Shown here: positions 11,206 through 25,300 of the stretch, one piece after another | How positions within the stretch are numbered: the first letter of the stretch is position 1 | How the letters are laid out: each line of letters opens with the position of its first letter | Source: Serinus canaria | Lineage: Eukaryota > Chordata > Aves > Passeriformes > Fringillidae | Length of the DNA: 64,000 bases | Assembly: GCF_022539315.1 (NCBI RefSeq) | Contig: NC_066313.1 | Span: 73,535,934 to 73,599,933 of the forward strand | Direction: 5' to 3' | The notes under the pieces: generated by a model | What the model saw: only the letters and a program-made list of their open reading frames with translations | What the model was told of the DNA's origin: nothing | The model's database searches: none | Position numbers and translations under genes: made by a program

Positions 11206-12540
11206 TTACTGGCAAAGGCTGTTCATCAATGTCAGACAAGCATGAGATACATAGGTATCAGATATCTGAGCATTTAGAATGCACCTAACTTTTTCACTGT
11301 CAGAGGCCAATGCATTTGCTTTCATATGGTGCCTACTGCCATTTGAAATTATGTAGATCATGTGAGACACCTGCATGTGGCACAAGGCAGGTGTCACAGC
11401 AGTGCTTCAGCATGATAGCAGTCATGCACCCTTCTGAAACCACAGCTGACATCCAGGTGGCATTCTCTGGGGCATCTCCAACAGCAATGGCAACACTTGG
11501 GCAACTGGATCACATCCACCAAGTTAGGCAAAGGAGTTTCCATATGTATTGCAATATCAACCTGGACTGCCTATAAGGGTACATTGATGCCACTAAATAG
11601 AGAACAGGCTTAGGATATGATCCTGGCATTTTGAGGCTGTGCAGTGTAAACTGTGCCTTGATCCCACTGATGAGGACTCATTTCCACAGAGGCAAACTGC
11701 CTGTACCCACAGACCACGTCTCTTGGTCCTGGACCTCCTGTGGGTCAGGCATTGTGTGGCTGTAATCTTAGAAAATGATGATTGTATGTGTTTGTGTCTC
11801 CAATTCAAACGATGTGAAATAATGTGAGAGCTGTGCATGATCCATCCATGTGGCAGCACTGAACGGAGCACATGTGTCACTGCACCCTTGAACGTGGCAG
11901 GAAAGATGGATGGTTGTGCAAGAGAAGGCAAAGCCTGCCAGGATAGCATTAGAGAGCTGTACAGAGCATAGGCTATCATAAATATGCAGTCTCATGTGCA
12001 TTGCCTGCTGGGAGCCATCTCTGGAATGAACTCTCCACCAAGCCATGGCAGGACATTGCAATGGAGAAAGCATTTGGGGTGATTGAGCACCGTTCCAGGG
12101 AACATGTTAGCAATTTAGCACCATGGACTGCCTGAGGTCCCATGTTTGGGTCATTTCTTATTTTTATGAAGTAATGTAGATCTATCTTCAGTGGTTGCTG
12201 GTTAGTATTATTGATGCTAGGGTTAAAAAGATATGCTTATGCAAACATATGTACATTTGTAACTTTTTAAACATAAGAGAAATAGCAATTAGAGGGTGCT
12301 TGAAATTTTGGTATTATTTATCCTGGACTGTGTCCAGGTTCAATAGAAGGTCTGGGGTGAGCAATTCTGCCCAGTCTTCCTGGAACTAAGCATGCCAACT
12401 CCCTTAGCAGACCATATAAAGCACCATGTTCAACAGCACTCCTGCTTAAGATGTGTGACACTGGTGTACTCATTGGTGTAACATGCATCTCATGGAGAGT
12501 AGATGGTCTGTGGATAATGTGCGTGCCCCTCAAAAACTAG
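11206..12540 (-). other. Unassigned stretch with overlapping fragmentary minus-strand open frames; possible decayed element
   Basis: Several minus-strand open frames (11206-11397, 11593-11979, 11768-12073, 12318-12533) lie close together, and the stretch is less AT-rich and more CpG- and CATG-rich than its flanks. One plus-strand frame near 12058-12115 also reads like a coding remnant. I could not match any translation to a known protein with confidence. A heavily decayed DNA transposon or retroelement is the simplest guess, and chance is a real alternative. There are no terminal repeats or target duplications I can see. Confidence 0.25.
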
Positions 12541-13806
12541 AGTCAGTGAGAATTAAGCACTTAATACTGGCTAAAATCTGTTCCTGGCTCCAATAAAGCT
12601 AATCCAAATGAGCATTATGATGCATTACTACTTTAATTTTCAGCAGCCTTCCTGTTGTGGGAGTGAGAGTGCTCTGGGGAAGCAAATCATCAGGACATTG
12701 ATTTAATATCAGTTTTGATTTAAGTTTCTTGCAACACAGTGGGTTATGCTGACTCTCAGCCTGCATGTGTTTTTATTTGGATCTGGATAAACAAAGCAAT
12801 GTTCATTAGAAAGACATTAGTACTTTTGCTTTGACTTCTCAGGGGAGGAGGAAGGGGGAATATGCCTTACATTTGCCGTCATTTTTAAAATTTTAAACAC
12901 TGAAAATCATAAGTAATTTATATCTGATCTATTTCCATATCAGCTCAAAATACACCTCATGAATATCACTGCTGGTAGAGGAGCCATGCTTTCACATATG
13001 GCTTTGCTGTTCGTAAACTACTTTTCACAAGTGAATACACAGATCATTTTGTGACTACTGTACTGCAAGCTTCCCACAAGCCTGAGTATTTGTGCCTTTC
13101 ACAGTATCATTGCTTTTCAATCTGATTCATCTCATCCACACATGTCTGCAGGATGTCAGTATGCATTGTGAATATTTTGCTTGTTATCAGGAAATATCTC
13201 TTGGGTTTTCGAGGATGCTTTGATCCCCAAGTATGGATTACTACTATTTTTTTTAAAGTACTATTTCTTTGCTGAGGTAAACACCTAGGAATCATCTGTC
13301 TGCTGAGAGAAAGCAGCTTGGCTTGCTGTCCCTAAGGACAACAAGAGCTATCTGCTCCCAGTATTGTCTTGGGAAAATTATGTTTATGATGAAAATAACA
13401 TTGGTCTGAGCTGTAGTGCAAGCTACCACTCATCATATTCAAGCAAGACCAGCTCTAGGTGTTTGGAGTCAAATTAATGCAAGGAGGAATGATTTCAGCA
13501 TGCTATGAATTTAGTCTGCACAAAATAATTTTGTTCTCCATTGCATAGGATTACGCATATCCACTGTACATTCATCAAAAGGAATTTTTAAGCCTATTTC
13601 TAGAGTTATCAGGTACATCTTTCTTTCTGTAATTGAATTTATTTACAGTTTGCCTGCTGGACTCACTTGGAGCTGGCCCTGTGCATTTTTTGCCCCATCC
13701 CTAGCATTTCAACACCTTGTTTCTCTTTTTAGCAAGAATACTCTGTGAATTTTTTATAAATCTGTGCTATCCTTATGGGAGGTTAGTTCAATCTGGTTTT
13801 TTCTGG

Positions 13807-13829
13807 TTTTTTTTTTTTTTTTTTTTTTT
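13807..13829. repeat. Poly-T run (23 T)
   Basis: An uninterrupted T homopolymer in intron, preceded by a duplicated TCTGGTTTTT motif. It could be the poly(A) tail of a minus-oriented retrocopy, but no recognisable body was seen next to it. Confidence 0.9.
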
Positions 13830-14008
13830 GTTAATGTTTTCTACTTATTGCATTGCTTTTGAATTTCAGGGGAAAATAAAGATTTTAGCACTGATACCTG
13901 ACTGTTGTCTGATTCAGAAGGAAAAATTAAATCTTCTACAAGGTGTCCCAAGAATCTGAATCCAACCTAGGCAGCATCGCTGAATCTAGCTTGTCAAGCC
14001 TTGCCTTT

Positions 14009-14046
14009 AAAATATATTGAATTATGTTCAAAATATATTGAATTAT
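14009..14046. repeat. Two-copy tandem repeat, period 21
   Basis: AAAATATATTGAATTAT occurs exactly at 14009-14025 and 14030-14046. It is a small local duplication in intron. Confidence 0.85.
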
Positions 14047-17000
14047 TTCATTGGGCTTTGTTTTGCAGTGAGGATGTTTCTCAGAAAGTCATTCAAAAGT
14101 AGCAACTGTGACCAACAAGGTATTTTGGAAAAGCAGTTAACAGAAATATCACCAAGATTAGGCTGCTCTGAAATTCTTGTTCAACTACTTTTTCATTATT
14201 ACAGCATGATCATCCAATGGATTGATATAAGAAGAGACAGAAAATGTATTTTGTGCACTAAGGTTTGTGTTGCTCCTGGAAGAGTTTAAAAGTAGGATTT
14301 TCAGTGCCTGTAGCTTCCAGCCATATTCAAGGGCACCTTGATTTAACTGTAAGCAGTGCCCCAGTGTATAGTCATAGGGTTATTTCTGTTCTTTGGGGAG
14401 AAAATCAGGCTGCAAATGCACACATCCTTCATGGCAGAATATCTGTCTAGAGAGAGGAAAGCAGATATATGTATAAGGGTAAAAATCCCAAATATAGCCT
14501 CTAATAGGTGTGATAATTATTTTCAGGAAAAAGTGGTAAGATGCAGTTTAAATCCATTGGGCACATTGTTCCAATGAATGTGCAGTGTATTTATTAGGGT
14601 ACTCAAAGGATTTATAGCTGCTCCAAAGAAGTACATCTGCTCTATGACTACAGGCAACTTCAGTTTCTAGGGAAAGTTTCTTGAAACTTTTTTTAATATG
14701 CTTTAACCTCTTGCATGCTGACTTGACATACCTAAAAGTGAGTTGCCTCACACAGCCTTCACAAGAAAAGGCTAAAAATAGCATCCATCTGCCCTGGATG
14801 CTCACAGTGGGCATTTTACCCCTCTGGCTTGGGACCAGCTCCAAGTATACACCTCCCAAAACTTTTGTCATTCCTGGTTTCTGGGAAAGGAAATCAGGGT
14901 ATGAAGCCTGGATGGAATTATAGTTTTTCCTGATTTAGCAGACTTCAGCATGCAGTAGCAGTTAAGTAAAGGGGAGTATATGAATATGTACACACATGGA
15001 ATGATCTGCTGGTCCTAAAAAATGGGTATGCTTGGCAAAACATCCCAACAGAAGGCCACGTGTACATTGCACAGCCCTACATGCTTTGACCCAACAAATC
15101 TCCTGCCCTTTAGCTGTGTTCACACTGGCAGGCCTGTAGTGTGGGGTGCCAAGGAAGAGTCTCTTAAGCCACCTCACATGCCTGCAAGGGTTCACTCATG
15201 CTTTCCCCCCAGGAAAACAGACCAAAGCTGAAGCTATGACATCCCTGGGAGCTGGTTACCAGAACACAACCTCCTGGTTACCCCAACCACACAGGACAGA
15301 CAGAGTCAACTGAGACAGCAGAAGAAGGAGATACTGTGCTGCACAAAGGAAGAAGAAAATGAGATAGAGATAAAATTGAAAAATCAAAAGGAAAAAAAAA
15401 TCCCAGTAAAATAAGAAGCAATTAATTTTTCATTATATTCCAGTGCAAGATATTACCACTGTGACAAAAAAAGTTTTGAACCTCGTCACCTCTTCTCATA
15501 GCTGCTGAATAACTTGCCCTTCTCATATGTGCCCATTTGTGGCTCAGGATGTGAACCAGAGAGAATGAAACTGCTTGCTTGATATTTAGGGCAGGGCAGT
15601 CAACAACTGTTTGCTCTGCTGGCAAATGACCCATAGGTCAGGCACAGATGGATGTTGCCATTCAGAGTGCTGACTCAGGGAGAGCAGGAATGCCAAATGA
15701 ATGAGCAATCATCGTGGCATTTTGTTTAGCACGGAAAACTCAATTAGAATTCTGTACTTCTCCTGATTCTTGTTCTTCCTTGTGGCAATCTTTTTACACA
15801 ACAGCAAGATGTTAACAGTGCAGAATAAAAGGCATGCTAATAAGTATAATTTTCCTTTTATTTTTTTCCCCTGAACAGTGCATTTGCTTCATGTTCTTCA
15901 TTCCGTTGTACATAGCAATTAAATAAAGAAAAACTAGTGCTGGGCTGTTTCTTTCTACAGGGATTTTAAATTTTTCAAGCCACTCTTCTCTGAGCATTTG
16001 TACATTTGAAAGCAATTGTACATTTGCTCCCTTTCCTCCACAAACACCAGGTCCCCTCTAGGAAACTGCTGTTCTTGTATGCAAAGATGTAAGAGCAGTG
16101 AACAGCAGTGGAACAGTCTGTCTGAAACCCATTTTCATCTGTTTCTTTCCTTTTTTATCCCAAGTGTTATCTTATTCATTATAAAATATTTCTGTTCCTC
16201 TATTATATTTTTTCCTTTTCTTTTTTTTTTTTTTTTTCAAATTCCCTATGTCTGCACAGGGTAGATGTGGCTTTGATGGACAGATGATGTATGATAGTTT
16301 GAGACACATTTGGCAGAATATGACTTTGGCCTGCATAAATTACTGTCAGGGAATTTTTGAGGAAGTACTGAAATAAATTTGCAGTGACTCAAAAATGTGT
16401 TATAAATTATAACATAATCCCCACCGTGGAATGATTTGATGCTTAAAACAATTAAGTGAGTTTTTTACTTTAGGCAAATCCTCATAATTTTTCCTTATAG
16501 TTTAACTTCTCAAACTCTGAGCCCTTTGAGGAAAATATTTTAGAAGGGAAATTTTCCCTCTCCCTTGCCAAAAATCATATTTCTTTTCTGTCAAGCTTGT
16601 GCCTCTACTCTCACAGGTAGTTCAGAGATGGCAAGGTTTGGCCTTTCCTCACATTCTTTTATCAACTCCTACAGAGGATAACTAGGATCCTTCTACATTG
16701 TGCCACTACCTTCCTGATCCTTTTCTACTCCAAGTCACCAAATCCCAGCTTTTCAAACGACATTCTTGAAATACTCCAATTAAGAGGATAAGAAATGAGA
16801 GTTTGTGAAGCTCAAAATCCTTATGGGATCTTGAAAATATTCTTCAGGCAGTGGCCTATATTTTATGCATTCAGTATCAATGGTAGCTTTGACTCAGTGA
16901 GAGTAATCTCTTCTGTCTGCTGAAGAGCTCCTGACTGGAAAATAACTAAAATAGACAGAAAATGTGAATGTTTCTATTATTATCTTTAGCTCCCTTATGA

Positions 17001-19750
17001 CACTACACTTTGTGGGGGTGCATATTCTTTTTTTCCATTTTGAGTTTTTTCTACACTGCAAAGAACTCCTGAGTTATTTTTATAGACAAAATTGCAAGTT
17101 TTCTAGATTTTTCACTCCCAAACCTCTGAAACTGCTTTTCTTAAAATTTGAATTCTTCACTCCTATAGTAAAGCAAATCAAATTTTCCAGTTTTTGCCGC
17201 TATTACTAAACTCCCCAAAACATGGATTTCAAAGCTTCTAGATTTTGGAGGCAAATAAACCACAGCACTCGTTACTTTTATAATATCATTATTTTTATGC
17301 TAGACTCCTGACCATGATCCCCAAAAGCCTGGTGTGGCTGAAAAGCATCAGCAGACAAAGGTGGGGTAGGCACTTTGAAAGCAAATAACCAGTGCCCAGC
17401 TGCCTCCACCGTGAGGGGGCTGGCACAGGAGCTGGGCTGCTTTTAAGTTCCTGTGTGTGAGGAGCAAGTATCGATCTTCTGTCCAACTCCTTGCTTCCAT
17501 CAGGAGCAGTAGCTGGCAGGAGGCTGCCTGCCAGCTCTAGGCAGCTCTGCAGCTCGGCTGTACCTGTTTGTTCTCAGAGACAGCTGTGAAGAGCAGGCGG
17601 GATTGCCCGGGCTTCCAGGGAAGAATGAGACAAGAATATTTTACTGCTCTTTGTGAAGTGACTCACTAGATATCCATTGCAAATTGATTGCTTTGAGTCC
17701 TGTAGCTTTCCTTTCACCACCCACCCTGCCCTCACAGCCCACAGAAGAAGATAAAGGACAGATGCATTCCTATTTTCCATTTGTATTTGGAAGTATCCCA
17801 GTGGCAGCATCCTTGTCCTGGCAGAACCACACAGCCTGTCTTCCCCCTACAGCCTCTGTGATGCTGGGCCCTCTTGCATTAGCATTAAAGGGAAGGGGAA
17901 AGTGCAAGCACAGAAAGAAGGTCTGTACATGTGGAAAAGGAAAAAAAAAAAAAAAAAACACCAAAATCAAGTTTACATACACAGATGAGCAGCTTCTTCT
18001 TGACTCGGGCCTCTTCCCTTGGCAGCATCCAGAAAGTGTGTCCCCCTCAGCAGTGTGGTGACACAGAGTTCCCAGATGCCAGCAGCATGCTTGGGTGGCA
18101 GGGAGATGGATGGCAAGCTACAAAGCCTGCCCAAGAGCCACAACAGATACTCAAGCAGTAACACCAAGCCTAGTTGTGTGCTGTGTTTACCTGATTGATT
18201 TAAATATAGCTTGAATTGTGCTACATTATCACTGCTGTTAGGTAGATGTGTTGGGAGAAGTGGGGAGGCTTTTCACCTGATGTAGAATTCAAAAAAGGAA
18301 AATAGAGTTTTCAGGAAGGTACCCTATCAGGAAGGTAGGTAGTAGAAATGTAGGGGGATGCTTTGCTTATCCAGTGACTCTCTGATTGCAAGTAATTTGC
18401 TTGGTATTTGATTATTTTTCATCTATATGGGGTCTTCCTTTTCTTCTCTTCATTTTTCTATTTGGAATAAAAACTCTTTGGGACAGAGAGCTCATTCAAA
18501 TTCACACAGCATGCCTCAAGTGCTGGAAACTGTGCTCATTCTTATCCATCAGTGTTTGCTCTTTAAATTGGCCAGATTAGATTTCACAAATGCTCTTTGC
18601 AGTGTATTGAATTTATGGCAGTGGTGAGTTGTGCACCTTGAATTCATACTGCTCACCAAGTCACAGACTGAGGACTCCAGAGAGACATATCTGCTTCAAA
18701 GAGAACCAGAGACGGGGTCCATTTCCTGATTCAGGATGAGATTAAACACCAATTTTGAAAGAGTATCAAAATTCATGACTTTCCATCCAGCCATGGCAGA
18801 AAACAGGGAATTGATTAGTCTCATAAAATTTTTGCTGCTTTTGGATAAAATCTTATGAGAACACCCCATTACTTTGCTATTCTTCAACCTGTACTTAAAT
18901 TTTTTTGTCCCTCTTTTGGAGTGATTCTTGAACACCAGCAGTAGCTGGACCCACACCCAACCTCTCCATCTCCTGTCTGCATCTGCCTGGGTCCCTGGCA
19001 GCCCTGAGGAAGCTGTGAGCAGTTGTTCTGTGAGGATCCAGTAATTGGGGTACTTAACCCTGTCCTGAAAGGACAAGAGAGTGCAAGGCCACCTCAGCTT
19101 CCCCTGCTCAGTAGGAAGGCATTATTATATTGATACTGCAGATTGACACTACCAGGCTCTCTCTGGCTCCAATTGTTTTCCTGATAAGCACTTTCCCTGC
19201 TGAGCCTACTCGCCCTGCTAGAAATCTTTTTACATAACTTTGTGTCTCTGCAAACATTACCTTTTTCATTCTCAATATGAAAATTTTGTGATTTTCACTT
19301 AAATGTTTTAACAATTTATATTGCTTGTGATTTAACATCAATTTGTTGATAACTTTCTCACCCCTGACACAACTCTGAAAATGAAATGGTGGCATCTTCT
19401 TTGGAGAGTAGAAAGAAAATTTGTCAAAAAAAATACAAAACTACACATCATTACAATAAGCACTTGCAATATCACAAAGCCTCTATGCTGACTTTTCATT
19501 TTTTCCTGACTGTATATATTCACCACTTTTAATAATGTGGATTTGTATGTATTTGGATTAAAATAATCCAGAAGGAAAATATCCAGGTCATTGAAACCAA
19601 GCTCCAGCTCCAGAAGAGAATGACTGGCAACCAGAGGAGTTAAGGGAGGGAAATCTAGCAGGCATTAATTTTGGATGGAATAAATTGTGATGTTAGAACA
19701 AGCAGGAGTTTGCATGCTATGGCTGTAAGTTTGGGGTGTTCCCATAGAAC

Positions 19751-19774
19751 ATTAATAATGGGAACATTATTAAT
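19751..19774. repeat. Perfect hairpin, 10-bp stem and 4-base loop
   Basis: ATTAATAATG (19751-19760), GGAA loop, CATTATTAAT (19765-19774). The stem is AT-rich. It lies in intron; no function is claimed. Confidence 0.8.
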
Positions 19775-20607
19775 CTAGACAATGATGTGGAGAAGAGCAC
19801 TCTGCTCTTCTAATGCCTTGCTCTCTGAAACTGCTCTCCCTCAGGCTGTGTCTGTGGGACTTGGGATCCCCGGGGATAAGAGGGCCTGAAAAGATTGGCT
19901 TTGAATCATTGAGAGTCCTCTGAGAACTTCTTCAGTTTGGAAAGCAAAGGAGCTGTGTCAAGAAGTAACTACTAGAAGTGAAGTTAAATGTAAGGCTGCT
20001 TCAAGTATGAAGTACAATTATCCTTGCTGTGTTATGAAAGGACATATCCCAGCTCTTGCTGCCATTTGAAATCGTACACGTCTCACGGCTCTTAGGAGGC
20101 TTCAACTATTTTTCTGCTGTAACACACGCAGTTCCTTTCAAACCCTTGAATTTTAAGAGAAGAAACAGCCACTTCAGGTACCAGATGAATGTTTCCAGGA
20201 CAAATGAAAGTCTGTGCAAGCTTGAAATACTCTATTAGTAATTGTTTACATTAGCTATTAACATTTTTGCTTGGAGAGATGAAGGACTGTTCAGAAGGAA
20301 TCAGTGCTTAATGGCTTAGCCTTGCCACAGAAAAGCCTCTGGCGTTTTATCTTTAAGATTCCAACATATTTCTGTTGCTACTTTAATACTTATCTGCAAT
20401 AACAAGCTGATTCCTCCGAGTGCTTTGGATTTGCTTGAATAAGATTTATAGACCAGCTTTTTAGCGCTGCTCCTAGGTATTGCAGGGAAGGGGAAAGCTG
20501 CTTCAGGTCCTACAGATTTCCTTTTCAGGACACTGATGTTTCCAGTACCTCCCACCTTCCAAAAGCAATGTTTTTATTTACTGTGGGTCGAAGTGTAGAG
20601 TTTAAAT

Positions 20608-20667
20608 GGACACATTTATGGAAAGGAGGACACATTTATGGAAAGGAGGACACATTTATGGAAAGGC
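20608..20667. repeat. 20-bp tandem array, three copies
   Basis: The unit GGACACATTTATGGAAAGGA repeats exactly at 20608 and 20628, and a third copy from 20648 diverges only in its last bases. Exact identity of the units suggests a recent slippage expansion, so copy number may be polymorphic. Confidence 0.92.
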
Positions 20668-21974
20668 CACTTGAGCCAGGTTGCTCCACCATTGGACAGA
20701 CTTCTGCCCTTCATCTCTCCCCAGCCAAAATGAATGTTGAATGCAGCAGGAGTTTTGTGACAGGGTCTACCTTCCTGTAAGAAAAATGTCAGTGTTTTAT
20801 TAAAATAGAAAGGTCCATTTGATGATGTGAGACAACGTTGCACTCTCTGCAGGGCTGTGAAGACTGCTGAAGGTAGGATCCCCAGGTGAGGGTTAAGACA
20901 GAGAAAGGTATCAATGTCAAAGGCACGTGCCTGTTTGCTTGTACTCTTTTGGAGCACAAGGCTGTCAGCTCTGAGCAGTGACTCTCTAGCCCCAACCTGA
21001 GCAATAGAACCTGCCCCTGGAGCCAGCAAACCTACGATGTGACACCAGCATTTCTGGGCCACAGATGGCAAGGAGCCTTCTGCGAGATAATGTCAGCTCT
21101 CATGCAGACCTGCAAATTATTTTCCTGAAAAACATGCGGTAGGCAACCTGGATTGTTTTAAAATGCCTGTTTCAGGGCAAAGCTCAATGAAATAAAACTC
21201 AGCTAGGTTGTGCAAGACAGCACCCTGGGCGGTCACATATAAATCACAAGTTGCAGGAGACTTGCCAGATCGCTGCAGGTGTCTCAAATGCACTAGAAAC
21301 TTGAGTGAGTCTGTGCTGGGTTTCTGGGGATTGTGACATGAATGTAGATACGTAAGTGTAGGAGTATTAGTGTGGAAGGTGAATGCACCCTAACTCTCTG
21401 AACTTATATATGTGTTATTTCTGAGAATTCAGTATGGTTAATAGCCATTCTTTACTATTATTAAAGGCCCTAACTTTTTTCTTGTCAGAGAGGTGATAGC
21501 TCTCAGAGACAATGACAGCAAAAAAACCCTTTTATTTCACTTTAAAACGCTCTGATGAGAAAAGTCTTGCTTTGTAGAGTCACCTGGCTCATTTATTTTA
21601 TATCACAAATTACTCAGGCGCTCATTTGTGCTTCATAACTGAGATTCTGCATTAGTTCTTGATTAGAAGAGCTGTCCTCTGCTTTTCTGCAGATTCAGAA
21701 ACATGAATCATGAGCAAGCAGGTATTGGTAAAGCTCCGGACCATTTCAAGTCACAAAGTCAGGGGGAAAAAAAGGGTGAAAAACAAAAAGGATTTGTTGA
21801 GCAAGAAGACCTGGGTGAAATTCTCAGAACTTCTCTGCCCTGAGAAAGTATCAATAACCATACAATTTCACAGCCCCCTTTTTAGAACCGCAGCCTTAAT
21901 GTTTTGTAGGGAAAATAAAGCTTTGGTTAACCTTGGCACTGGCAGACCTCATTAAAATAACAGCCTGTCACTTT

Positions 21975-22330
21975 CGAGTTTAAAATAACAGGGTTGTCAG
22001 TTTTATATTCAGCGGAACAATCTACGGTCTCATTCTCCGGGAAACACAGCGGGTGTGCGAGGGGGGCTGGCAGCAGCGTCAAGGCTGAGCAACACTGCCA
22101 TCTCCAGGGCCCCCCAAACCCTGGGTGCTCCCTGGCAGCTGGGGCAACGCGATGCTCAAATCCTGCTGAGTCCATGTGGCACACGCCTCACTTTTTAAAG
22201 AGCTGGAAATAATCCGCTGTCAAGTGCCCGGTGGTTTGGCAACTGCCTGGCATTTAAATTTATTTTGTGAGAAAGTATGGAAAATGTATAATGTATGAAA
22301 AGAAAAATTTCCATATAGAGCAAATAAAGT
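21975..22330. other. Intronic CpG-rich block grading into AT-rich sequence; candidate conserved element
   Basis: About a dozen CpGs fall within 21975-22235, against near absence in the surrounding intron, followed by a long low-complexity-free AT-rich stretch (22250-22330). There is no splice-bounded open frame with recognisable protein. This could be a conserved enhancer or an alternative internal promoter. It is only a composition-based impression and needs cross-species alignment. Confidence 0.3.
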
Positions 22331-25300
22331 TCTGCCTCGCTTGTTTTATAATGGAAGCAAGTCACTCTCACTGAGGTACCTAGTGTGCATTGAAATTTTG
22401 GGCACCTAATGAGCCATTCTAAACAAAACTGTGTGCCTAAGCTCCCTACATCTAATCAGTGGAGAAATGAAGGTGCCTTTAAGAAAATATCTGACAGAGA
22501 TCCTCTTTAGCTAAATAGCTGGATGAGATAGAGGGAGCCCAGTTCAGTTGCTTATACGTAAATGTCTAGTGCCTCTAAGATGAGAGAAGTAACAAAAGAC
22601 ACACAGGAGACACATCTTTCTTGGGGGACAGTCCCTAAAACTTAGTTAACTGCTTTTCATTAAGCCCATTTTTCAAGGAAAATTGTGTGTCAGTTAAAAT
22701 ACCCAGCTGTCCTATACTATGCTGCTTGTGACATGTGATTCTTGCCCCGACTGTGTCACACATGTACAGCAGACATATAAACATAACAACTTAGTTAGAT
22801 TCAGTATATAAAAGGTGCTTGCTAGCCTAGTCCTTTTAAACAAATTGCTGGCTGTTAGTCTTAGAATGCTTTCAGGTTAAATCCCTAATGGACATAAATC
22901 GATGTATGAAGGTCTGGCGCAGTTTTCTGCTAGATGGCAGAACACAAATCAAATGGTGGTGAACTGTTTGTTCTTCCTGCCTGGCGGTGCCCATGATGAA
23001 GGGCATGCCTCTCTCAATTCCACATGCAGCTCAGGTACTCAAGCACCATATCCACAAACCCATTATCCAGCTGCCCACCATTATACAAGGTCTACATTAT
23101 TTTTAATAAAGACTGCAAGGGTGCTGAGTGCGTGGCTGGGTGTCTTAGACACTTCTAGGGCAAAGCAAGCAGCAAGCAAACAAAAAGCTTGTCTGGTTTT
23201 TCACTGGAAAATAATGCAGCATGAAAAAGTGGCATTAGTTAAATGTTGCTTGTGAATGATAGGGCAAAGGAGTCTGTGACTAAAGAAACTGAACATGGCT
23301 TGTGATGGCTGCTTTCATGTCTGTTCTCTGAAACAAAATGTCAGACCTCTTTCCACTCGCTGTCTGTAGCTGTTCTGTCAGTGTGACACACTGTTAGAAT
23401 ATACTTTACATACACAGCCTGAAGTGCCTGAAATTACAGCACCTCATCCCAAGCAGCCGCTCAAAACATCTGCCAAGTGTCTTTGCTGCCACATGCAACC
23501 CGCAGACAACATCTGGGGTGGCACCCTGGTACCCCAGAGAAGCAACTTCCAGTGAACAACCAGAAACATTTGTACATTTTTCCAGGTCATAAAAGCTTCA
23601 TTCACAATGGATATTGCATCAAGACGTCTCTGAGCATCCACAAGGAGAAGGTGTTGACAGAAAGGCAGGCAGAATATTCTGCTTTCACTTCAAAAGGAAA
23701 ATCTTTCCAAACTGCAGAATAAACAAGAAAAAAATGCAATTCAAAAACATCAGGAAGAAGAAAGAGAGGTTAATGGAAAATATTTCTTCTTAACATAAAG
23801 AGTCCCTGTTATTTTATTTCATTTCTTGCATTGAACCTACGTCAGGTTTGTATGCATTTCACCATCTTTGAACACAACTTTAGCATCTTCTGAGGCTAAA
23901 GTCCTTTCTCTTTGAAAGTAGGAATTATATGGGTGGGGATCTGGAAGGAATATGAGATGGTCTTGACAGGGGAAGATTTGGCAGCACAGAATGAAAAGAA
24001 GAAAAAAGGAATTTATTTTTTAAAAATTGTTTTAGGGAGTCCACATTTTAGGGACTCCATATTTGCTTTTTGTCCCCAATTGCTTTTAAGCATACTTTAT
24101 CACACTACCAAAGAAGCATTCTTCCATCACAAGTTAAGCCAAAGTAATTCCATTGGCAATTGTGTGCCTCATCCACAAACAAGGGTCTTTCTGCAATCCT
24201 TCATGCCTTATGAAACTGATATTCAGCACACTTTTATTTTGACATGGTATATTCAAAACTTACTTTGAATTCTCATTTTATCCAAATGTCCTGGAAAAAA
24301 AACCAAGGGTCTGATTCCTACTAAAGTGACGGGCTTGTTTTTAGCTCACTTCATGACTTTGGCATGCAAGGTGAGTGAAGACAGAAACATGGGTCAGCTT
24401 TATTTACCTTATAGCTGAGCCCATGTTGACAGGCCTGGAACTGAGCTCCTGGGTGCCCTTCTGAGGAATTGCATGACAAGTGACTGACTCGGTTGCGTAA
24501 GACGTCCGTGGCAGAAATACAAAATAAACTGTGTTTCTCAGTGTAGGGTGTGTAGCTATATCATTCCTGTAACTCTGGAAATTAGTTTCTCTTTGCAAGT
24601 TATGCAAATACTTAACTTTTCTCACTTACACATTAATGCCTTTCTTCTGTTAGCAATTATAGATCAAGACAAAGGTATTTTCATATCCGTTTTTTCTGTT
24701 CTGAATAAATTAAAAATTTAACTTATTGCGTGTTTCTAGCTATATATTTTTTCTTATGAGAAAGAATTGTGATTCAGAACAAGTTTCATACCTCCAAAGT
24801 AGCTGACAAAAGAGTATTTCAATATAATATCAGGGCTATGTCAGGAAGATAACTAGGGAAAATCAGGCTAGCTACAGCCAAAGATATCCAGCAGTCTTAA
24901 TCCCTATAAATCTCTGCTAGAGCAAGTGGAAAGAAAATATGTAAAATATCAAAACTGCATATGTCTCATATTTAAATGTTTCCACACAAGTCTAACCAAG
25001 CTTGAAAGTTAATCTTTAATTCAAAGAATAGGAAATACTGAGGAATCATTGACAAGGCCACAGGTCACTAGGGAATACAGTAGTCTGACTTCATAAATCA
25101 GAAGCAAGCAATGTTAACTGAGTCCTTAGTGGGTTCTATCTCATTTTCAAGGGTCTGTACATCTGTTACATAGTTTTTAAGTGCTGGTGGTGACCAAAAC
25201 AATGTACAGAGGAACATGTGTTACCATGGAGCCTAATAAGAGAATTTCTGTGGTCGTGCTTGACAAGATCCCAGAACTGAAGCCTCTGAAATCCACAGCA

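Noticed and set aside
16221..16237. Poly-T run as the tail of a minus-oriented processed pseudogene
   Set aside because: No gene-like body or target-site duplication found beside it; likewise for the runs at 32761 and 51853.
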